Assembly (NCBI GenBank): GCA_039818285.1
Contig: JBCBUE010000079.1
Coordinates: 1-15,365, forward strand
Length of the DNA stretch: 15,365 nt
Direction: 5' to 3'
Source of the DNA: JBCBUE01 sp039818285
GTDB lineage: Bacteria; Planctomycetota; Phycisphaerae; Phycisphaerales; Phycisphaeraceae
Part shown: piece after piece, positions 10,439-15,365 of the stretch
Layout: each line of letters begins with the position of its first letter
Position numbering within the stretch: position 1 is the first letter of the stretch
Program-made: the position numbers and the translations under genes
Notes under the pieces: model-generated
Database searches by the model: none
Told to the model about the DNA's origin: nothing
What the model saw: the letters and a program-made list of their open reading frames with translations, nothing else

Positions 10439-11979
10439 GCCGTCCCCACGGGCTCCGCGGCCGAAGCATCGGCGTGGTCGCGCAGCGCGCGACGCAGGAT
10501 CTTGCCCGTCGGGTTGCGCGGCAGCTCGTCCAGGTGCGTGATCGACCGCGGCATCTTCACCGGCGGCAGGCCCAGCTCCTTGCAGTGCTGCTTGAGCTCG
10601 GCCTCGTCGAAGGTCTCGCCTTCTTCCATCTCGACGAAGGCGATCGGCACCTCGCCGCGCGACTCGTCCGACTGGCCGATGACGCCCGAGGCGTGCACGC
10701 CGGGGTGTTTGTTGATGATCTCCTCGATCTCGCGGGGGCTGACGTTCTCGCCCGCGATGATGATCAGGTCCTTGATCCGCCCGGTGATAAACAGAAATCC
10801 GTCGCGGTCGAGTTGGCCGAGGTCGCCGGTCTTGAAGGCGTTGACGTGCACGCCGCCGTAGGGGTCGTTGGGGGTGAGCGGGATGTCGACCATGACCTGC
10901 TCGGTCAGGTCCGGGCGGAACCAGTAGCCACTCATGACCGACGGCCCGGCGATCGCGATCTCGCCCTCTTGCCCCGGCGGCAGGGGGTGGTTCTTCTCGT
11001 CCAGGATGTAGACCTGCACGTGCGGCAGCGGCTTGCCGACCGAGTGCCGCTTGTCGGCGTCGGGGGTGGACCACGTCGCGACCGGCGAGGTCTCGGTCAG
11101 CCCGTAGCCCTCGAGGATCTCCAGCCCGAGCTTGTCCTTGCACTTCTCGAAGACGGCGTCGGGCAGCGGCTCGGCGCCGGAGATCGGCAGCGTGACCGAC
11201 GCCCAGTCGTCGGGGTCGGCGTCCTTCGACGAGGCCAGGGCGGTGAACATCGAGGGCACGGCGACGAAGATGGTGGGCTTGTGCTCGCGGGCGAGCTTGG
11301 CGAGCTTCTTGGGCGCGAACCGTGCGGTGTACACCACGTGCGAGCCCGCGAACAGCGGCATCAGCGTTAGGACGGTCAGCCCGAAGGCGTGGAAGTTCGG
11401 CAGCACGCCCAGGAAGCCGTTGCACTCGGTGACGCCGGAGTGCTTGACCGCGTCGCGGACGTTGGTGTCGAGGTTGTGGTGCGTGAGCTGCACGCCCTTG
11501 GGCCGGCCGGAGGTGCCGGAGGTGTAGAGCAGGGCGGCGAGGTCGGTGCCGTCGTGCAGCGGCGGCCAGCGCAGCTCGGGCACGCCGGTGAACGGCATGT
11601 GGTCCAGGCGGATGAGGTGCGTGTGATCGGGCAGGGCTTCCTCGCCGCCGATGTGCTCGATCATCGGGTCGACCGTCACGATCGTGTCGACGTCGGCGTC
11701 GCGGATGACGAAGTGCAGGTCGTCGCGGCTCATGAGGTAGTTGAGCGGGACGACGGCCTTGTCGGCCCACCACGTGCCCAGCAGGGCCAGCGGGAACAGC
11801 CCCGAGGTCGGCAGCATCACCCCCACGCGCGGGCTGGCGGTGTCGCGCCGCACCCGCTCGGCCACGTGCAGCGAGCCGATGAGCAGCTCGATCGCCTTGT
11901 AGGAGCGGAGGTCGTCAGTGATGATCTTGCGGCGCGGGTGGCTGAGCAGCCCGCGGAGGATTGGCCACATCAAGCTCAT
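10435..11979 (-). CDS. AMP-forming acyl-CoA/acyl-ACP synthetase family ligase
   Basis: This encodes 514 residues of the ANL adenylate-forming superfamily, which activates a carboxylate with ATP to an acyl-adenylate and then usually to a thioester. The ATP-binding loop LLYTSGTSGRPKGVQLTHHN is at 150-169, GYGLTETSP at 291-299, KTGDLG at 383-388, and the hinge GRIKDLIIIAGENVSPREIE at 400-419. The catalytic lysine is K493 in NPTGKILRR. The opening MWPILRGLL and the VVPLNYLMSRDDLHFVI stretch recall the synthetase half of Aas-type acyl-glycerophosphoethanolamine acyltransferases. A fatty acid substrate for membrane lipid recycling is therefore plausible but unproven. ATG 11979 (or the in-frame ATG three codons on) lies only 17 bases from the divergent start at 11997. 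It heads the operon to tsaB, der and hldD. Confidence 0.9.
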   Translation of the reverse strand: MSLMWPILRGLLSHPRRKIITDDLRSYKAIELLIGSLHVAERVRRDTASPRVGVMLPTSGLFPLALLGTWWADKAVVPLNYLMSRDDLHFVIRDADVDTIVTVDPMIEHIGGEEALPDHTHLIRLDHMPFTGVPELRWPPLHDGTDLAALLYTSGTSGRPKGVQLTHHNLDTNVRDAVKHSGVTECNGFLGVLPNFHAFGLTVLTLMPLFAGSHVVYTARFAPKKLAKLAREHKPTIFVAVPSMFTALASSKDADPDDWASVTLPISGAEPLPDAVFEKCKDKLGLEILEGYGLTETSPVATWSTPDADKRHSVGKPLPHVQVYILDEKNHPLPPGQEGEIAIAGPSVMSGYWFRPDLTEQVMVDIPLTPNDPYGGVHVNAFKTGDLGQLDRDGFLFITGRIKDLIIIAGENVSPREIEEIINKHPGVHASGVIGQSDESRGEVPIAFVEMEEGETFDEAELKQHCKELGLPPVKMPRSITHLDELPRNPTGKILRRALRDHADASAAEPVGTA

Positions 11980-11996
11980 GGCCGTAGCGTATCAGC

Positions 11997-12824
11997 GTGA
12001 GACGCCGCCAGCTCCCGACGACCGCCCGACCGTGGCTCGGACGCGCCCGCGCGACCCTCGGGCTCGCCCTCTTGGCCGCTACCCTCGCCTCGCTCGGCTG
12101 CCAGGGACCTGCCGGGCCGGGCACGCTCGCCGAGGCCCGGCTCGACTACGACGCCGGCCGATACCGCGACGCCCTCAGCGGCGCCGAGCGCGTCGCCAAG
12201 ATGACCGAGCCGCCGCTCCGCGACGAGGGCGCCTATCTCGCCGGCATCGCCGCCGCCCGCGCCGACCAGCCCGCCAAGGCCGAGCGCTACCTCGCCCGCG
12301 CCTCCCGCGCCGACGACCCCGCCCTCGCCGCCGACGCCGCCGCCGAGCTCGGTCTGTTCTACCGGTCCCGTGGCAACCACGCCGGCGCTATCCGCGCCTT
12401 CGAGCAGGCCGCCCGCGGACTCACCGGTGACGACCGCGCCCAGGCCCTGTTCTACGCCGCCGTCGCTCAGCAACGCCTCGGCCGATGGACCCAGGCCCGC
12501 ACCAACCTCCTCGCCGCCCGCGCCGCCGCCACGGACCCCGTCCTCCGCGCTCGCATCGGCGATCAACTCAACGTCACCGGCTACACCGTCCAACTCGGCG
12601 CGTTCGCCGACACCGACAACGCCCGCCGCGCCGCCGCCGACCTGCTCCCCGCCGCCCGCGCCGCCCGTCTCTCGCCTCCGGTCCTTGCCCGAGGCGTCGA
12701 TCGGCTCGGCCGATCGCTGACTCTCGTCCAGGTCGGCCAGTTCGCCACCTTCGACGCCGCCGTCCGCGCCCGCAACCTCCTCGACCTGCCGGACGCCTTC
12801 ATCGTCCCTTTGGCTTCTCGCTGA
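11997..12824 (+). CDS. TPR-SPOR domain lipoprotein
   Basis: This encodes 275 residues from GTG 11997. An in-frame TAG at 11985 bars any earlier start, and later starts would lose the signal. Residues 1-35 are a lipoprotein-type signal: basic N-terminus, Ala/Leu core, SLGC with Cys35 (Ser at -3 is a weak lipobox). Residues ~44-175 are TPR-like helical repeats, including AEARLDYDAGRYRDAL and AAELGLFYRSRGNHAGAI. Residues ~196-272 form a SPOR domain: YTVQLGAFADTDNARRAA, then LTLVQVGQFATFDAAVRARN. SPOR domains bind denuded peptidoglycan, often at division sites, so a role in tethering or guiding cell-wall enzymes is likely by inference. The stop overlaps the hldE start as TGATG. No clear ribosome site is seen, and there is almost no space for its own promoter. 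Confidence 0.85.
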   Translation: MRRRQLPTTARPWLGRARATLGLALLAATLASLGCQGPAGPGTLAEARLDYDAGRYRDALSGAERVAKMTEPPLRDEGAYLAGIAAARADQPAKAERYLARASRADDPALAADAAAELGLFYRSRGNHAGAIRAFEQAARGLTGDDRAQALFYAAVAQQRLGRWTQARTNLLAARAAATDPVLRARIGDQLNVTGYTVQLGAFADTDNARRAAADLLPAARAARLSPPVLARGVDRLGRSLTLVQVGQFATFDAAVRARNLLDLPDAFIVPLASR

Positions 12825-14365
12825 TGCCCCTCGCCGCCGACCAAGCCGACACGCTGCTCACCGCCGTCCTCGGCAAACGCCTCGTCGTCCTCGGCGACGT
12901 CATGCTCGACGCCTACGTCATCGGCGACCTCGACCGCATCTCCCCCGAGGCCCCCGTCCCCGTCCTGCGCGTCACCGAGGACCGCTTCACCCTCGGCGGG
13001 GCCGCCAACGCCGCCAAGCAGGCCGCCGCGCTCGGCGCCGAAGTCACCCTCGTCGGCCTCGTCGGGCAAGACAACGACGCCGACACCGCCCGTCGGCTCG
13101 CCGACCGCCTCGACATCGACACCGCACACCTCGTCGCCTCCCCCATGCGGCCGACCACCCGCAAGACGCGCATCGTCGCCCGTCAGCAGCAGGTCATCCG
13201 CGTCGACCGCGAGGACGCCTCCGTCATCGACGCCGACACCGAGAATCAACTCATCGCCGCGATCGAGGCCGCGCTGCACGACGCCGACGGCCTGCTCATC
13301 GCCGATTACGGCAAGGGCGTGATGACCGACGCCGTCGCCTCCGCCGCGATCACCAAGGCCAACCATGCGGGTATCCCGTCATTGGTCGATCCCAAAAACC
13401 CGCCGTGGGACAAGTACGCCGGGTGCACGGTGCTCAAGCCCAACCGCGCCGAGACCGAGGCCGTGCTGCACCACACCATCACCGACGACGCCACCGCCGC
13501 CCGCGCCGCTGCTGCGCTGGCCGAGCAGTACGACGCCCATGCCGTGCTCCTCACCCGCGGTCCGCACGGCATGTCGCTCACCACCGACGGTGAGTCCACC
13601 CACATCCCCGCCCGCCTCACCGCCGACCTCGCCGACGTCACCGGCTGCGGCGACGTCGTCGCCGCCACCATGCTCGCCGCAATCTGCGCCACGCCCCAAG
13701 CCGACTGGGAGCGCAGCGACCGGTCGGGTCACGACGTTGGTGCAACCCCCGGCTGGAAGCCGGGGCTCATGGCCCTGAGTTCGGCTGCCGAACTCGCCAA
13801 CCTCGCCGCCGGCGTCAAGGCCACGCGCTTCGGCGCCGTCGCCGTCACCGCCCCCGAGGTCCTCGCCGCCCTCGACGCCGCCGCCCCCGCCGCCGCCCGC
13901 AAGGTCATGACCCAGGACCAGGCCGCCGCCCTCGCCGCCCAGGCCCGCGCCGCCGGCAAACGCGTCGTCTTCACCAACGGCTGCTTCGACATCCTCCACG
14001 CCGGCCACGTCCACTACCTCCACGCCTCCCGACAGCTCGGCGACCTGCTCGTCCTCGGCCTCAACACCGACGCCTCCATCCAACGCCTCAAAGGCCCCAC
14101 CCGCCCCGTCCAGTCGGAACAAGACCGCGCCCGCATCCTCGCCTCCCTGGCCGACATCGACGCCGTCGTCCTCTTCGACGACGACACCCCGCTCGAACTC
14201 ATCCGCGCCGTCCGCCCGGATGTCCTCACCAAGGGCGCCGACTACCAGACCAAGGAAAACGTCGTCGGCTGGCAAGACGTCGAATCCCACGGCGGCCGCG
14301 TCGAACTCATCGACCTCGTCGAAGGAAGGTCGACGACGCGGGTGATTGAGAGATCTAATATCTAA
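12824..14365 (+). CDS. hldE: Bifunctional heptose 7-phosphate kinase / heptose 1-phosphate adenylyltransferase
   Basis: This encodes 513 residues (E. coli HldE is 477). It makes ADP-D-glycero-beta-D-manno-heptose for the LPS core. The PfkB-type kinase domain (1-~350) shows GDVMLDAYVIGDLDRISPEAPVPV (split between 24 and 47), FTLGGAANAAKQAAALGA (55-72) and DVTGCGD (271-277) with catalytic Asp277. The cytidylyltransferase-like domain (~360-513) shows VVFTNGCFDILHAGHVHYL (381-399), including the HAGH nucleotide motif, then LNTDASIQRLKG, KGADYQ and GRSTTRVIE. ATG 12824 shares its A with the upstream TGA, implying translational coupling to the TPR-SPOR gene. Residues ~294-321 are an extra segment relative to E. 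coli. It is encoded by palindromic repeats between PQA and AELANLAAG in the kinase C-terminal helices. The last codons run into AT-rich DNA. Confidence 0.95.
   Translation: MPLAADQADTLLTAVLGKRLVVLGDVMLDAYVIGDLDRISPEAPVPVLRVTEDRFTLGGAANAAKQAAALGAEVTLVGLVGQDNDADTARRLADRLDIDTAHLVASPMRPTTRKTRIVARQQQVIRVDREDASVIDADTENQLIAAIEAALHDADGLLIADYGKGVMTDAVASAAITKANHAGIPSLVDPKNPPWDKYAGCTVLKPNRAETEAVLHHTITDDATAARAAAALAEQYDAHAVLLTRGPHGMSLTTDGESTHIPARLTADLADVTGCGDVVAATMLAAICATPQADWERSDRSGHDVGATPGWKPGLMALSSAAELANLAAGVKATRFGAVAVTAPEVLAALDAAAPAAARKVMTQDQAAALAAQARAAGKRVVFTNGCFDILHAGHVHYLHASRQLGDLLVLGLNTDASIQRLKGPTRPVQSEQDRARILASLADIDAVVLFDDDTPLELIRAVRPDVLTKGADYQTKENVVGWQDVESHGGRVELIDLVEGRSTTRVIERSNI
13703..13795. 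repeat. Three tandem palindromes inserted in frame in hldE
   Basis: Hairpin 1 has GACTGG (13703-13708) against CCGGTC (13720-13725), one G-T wobble, with an 11-base loop GAGCGCAGCGA. The loop matches the intergenic element at 4067-4077 at nine of eleven positions. Hairpin 2 has CCCCGGCT (13747-13754) against AGCCGGGG (13758-13765) with a three-base loop. Hairpin 3 has GAGTTCGG (13777-13784) against CCGAACTC (13788-13795). The first two fall in a segment of about 84 bases that has no counterpart when HldE is aligned by eye to E. coli. Frame is kept. Confidence 0.75.
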
Positions 14366-14373
14366 TTCATGAC

Positions 14374-14808
14374 TTAGCACTTCTCGCAGTGCTCGTCTAT
14401 TAACTTTGCATGCGAGTCGTCTTGATAAATCGCACCGGATGGCTTGAGAATCTTCGGGTTCTTAAAATCTATGTGTAACTTTTTATCGTGACTGCAGAGG
14501 AGTCTAACCTTAGAAACTCTTGCAAGAGCGATGATGTGAGGGTCGTCAGACTGGAGGTCGCATGTCTCTTCCACGACTCTAGTTTGCTTGTCAACTTCGC
14601 TGCGATTGAACTGTCTTATGCTGCCGCGCCGGGATAATTCGGTAAGAACGCCTCTCGCGTGACTAATTTTCGCAACTTCGTCTACTAATCTTCCCCCGAG
14701 ACACATGACGGCTTTCTTATTTTCAAGGCAATTGCGTAGATGAGTTTCAGGATTGCCTCCCCTGGGAAAGATTTCGGAGAACATGTTTGCATCTAATATT
14801 AAGCACAC
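14374..14808 (-). CDS. PIN-like domain protein, probable ribonuclease of an ATPase-PIN pair
   Basis: This encodes 144 residues from GTG 14808; the frame then reads CLILDANMFSEIF. Candidate PIN acidic residues are Asp6 in LILDAN, Glu44 in LVDEVAKI, Asp88/Asp89 in SDDPHIIALARV and Asp108 in SHDKKLH, a normal order and spacing. PIN domains are metal-dependent RNases, often toxins or effectors. Five bases separate it from the stop of the upstream AAA ATPase gene, so the two are surely co-transcribed. Its stop lies eight bases from the convergent hldE stop. Base composition is far more AT-rich than the rest of the window and rare codons are common, which suggests recent acquisition. No antitoxin-like small gene is visible on this side. 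PIN fold assignment is from motif pattern only; the target is unknown. Confidence 0.75.
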   Translation of the reverse strand: MCLILDANMFSEIFPRGGNPETHLRNCLENKKAVMCLGGRLVDEVAKISHARGVLTELSRRGSIRQFNRSEVDKQTRVVEETCDLQSDDPHIIALARVSKVRLLCSHDKKLHIDFKNPKILKPSGAIYQDDSHAKLIDEHCEKC

Positions 14809-14813
14809 GAAGA

Positions 14814-15365
14814 TTACCTACTAAGCATTGCGAGTTCCTCTTCAAGGAAGAACTCTCGGTAGCAACCTGGTGCGTCCAGTATATTTCCCATGTCATCAAG
14901 CGAGACGGAATATACGTCGGTATCAAGCCCGGGGCGGTTGAAGAACAAAATTTGCACGTCTTTGGGCTTGATAGCGCCAAGGGCGATTTCACGTCGTACT
15001 CGATCGATCATATAGTCGCTATGTGTTTCAATTACGAATCGATTATCTGTTTCAGAGACAAGGCCAGCGAAAAAAGAGCCAAGTGCAGCTTGTGCCCGAG
15101 GATGCAAGTGGACCTCGGGTTGTTGGACCAATAGCGTCTGGCGCTTGCTAAGGGTTGCTGACTCAACGACGACGGGGATTGCCTGGCTTACGCCATAGCC
15201 TACATCTGCGATATTGACTTCAGGCCCTTTGAAAGCTTTGATCATGACTTGAAATGGATCAGTTGCATGCTTTCCAAGTCGTCTAATATTAATTTCTTTT
15301 AGTAATCCAGAATCTTGTCCAAATTCTTTTATTTTCTTAAGCAGCTTTTGCTGCTTTCCTTCTGC
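14814..15365 (-). CDS. AAA family ATPase (AAA_15/AAA_21, DUF3696-like), C-terminal 183 residues; 5' end off the window
   Basis: The frame is open from the right edge down to TAA at 14814. I translated the edge region and found no stop, so the Met at 15245 is internal and not the start. The fragment contains IADVGYGVSQAIPVVV, equivalent to the ABC-signature region, and a Walker B-like LLVQQPEVHLHPRAQAALGS. It also has RFVIETHSDYMIDRVRREIA, where the His-Ser-Asp follows the usual D-loop region. The end FLEEELAMLSR is typical of the DUF3696 tail. These ATPases are SMC/ABC-like and are often paired with a nuclease in anti-phage modules such as PARIS-like or OLD-type systems. Walker A must lie outside the window. 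It directly precedes the PIN gene in an AT-rich island. Confidence 0.85.
   Translation of the reverse strand, partial: AEGKQQKLLKKIKEFGQDSGLLKEINIRRLGKHATDPFQVMIKAFKGPEVNIADVGYGVSQAIPVVVESATLSKRQTLLVQQPEVHLHPRAQAALGSFFAGLVSETDNRFVIETHSDYMIDRVRREIALGAIKPKDVQILFFNRPGLDTDVYSVSLDDMGNILDAPGCYREFFLEEELAMLSR

Noticed and set aside
10439..11773. Upstream extension of the tsaB frame through the ligase gene
   Set aside because: The extension is Arg/Pro-rich nonsense antiparallel to no family. GTG 10438 gives a full-length TsaB and a GTGA coupling.
12485..12823. Upstream extension of the hldE frame
   Set aside because: It overlaps the TPR-SPOR gene in another frame and is Pro/Arg shadow sequence; ATG 12824 gives the normal HldE N-terminus.
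13379..14380. 333-residue minus-strand open frame opposite hldE
   Set aside because: It is Gly/Asp/Val-rich antisense shadow with no recognisable domain.
14787..15134. Plus-strand 115-residue open frame in the AT-rich island
   Set aside because: It lies opposite the ATPase C-terminus, whose conserved motifs make the minus strand the coding one.
14792..15292. 11-base direct repeat TCTAATATTAA at 14792-14802 and 15282-15292, with a related ATCTAATAT at 14353-14361, considered as attachment or target-site duplications
   Set aside because: Two copies are inside coding sequence of the AT-rich island, the match is short and AT-only, and they do not bracket a complete element; chance is likely.

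Overview
The window is high-GC bacterial DNA that reads most naturally as a planctomycete, probably Phycisphaerae-like. The evidence is a DUF1800/DUF1501 secreted gene pair, two secreted alpha-barrel (prenyltransferase/squalene-cyclase-like) proteins, lipoprotein signals, ADP-heptose genes typical of a Gram-negative envelope, and palindromic repeats of a kind I associate with planctomycete genomes. The lineage call is inference, since no rRNA or other lineage marker is present.

Left edge (1-~170): the minus strand carries an internal piece of a PhnN-like ribose bisphosphokinase. Its N-terminal half, including the P-loop, is missing. It butts against a plus-strand DUF1800 gene that lacks a signal peptide. 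This looks like a rearrangement or assembly junction between two truncated genes.

Plus-strand block (~95-7178): a DUF1800 protein with Ig-like and xylan-binding-like (CBM60-type) domains; a Tat-exported DUF1501 protein; a secreted alpha-barrel repeat protein; and a second alpha-barrel protein with a lipobox. All four look exported or surface-associated and may form one cell-surface system of unknown role. A hairpin repeat lies between genes two and three, and a nested inverted repeat follows gene four.

Minus-strand operon (11979 down to 7283): AMP-forming acyl-CoA ligase, tsaB (GTGA overlap with the ligase), der, hldD. It mixes lipid activation, tRNA t6A synthesis, ribosome assembly and LPS heptose synthesis.

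Divergent plus-strand pair (11997-14365): a TPR-SPOR lipoprotein, coupled by TGATG to hldE. HldE makes ADP-D-glycero-heptose and HldD, from the opposite operon, epimerises it. GmhA and GmhB are not in the window. HldE carries an in-frame insertion of about 28 residues built of palindromic repeats. Its first hairpin matches the intergenic hairpin at 4059-4085.

Right edge (14366-15365): base composition becomes clearly more AT-rich, directly after the hldE stop. Two minus-strand genes, an AAA ATPase (cut by the edge) and a PIN-like nuclease, form a tight pair resembling an acquired defence or toxin module. This pair and the repeat insertion in hldE are the most interesting items.
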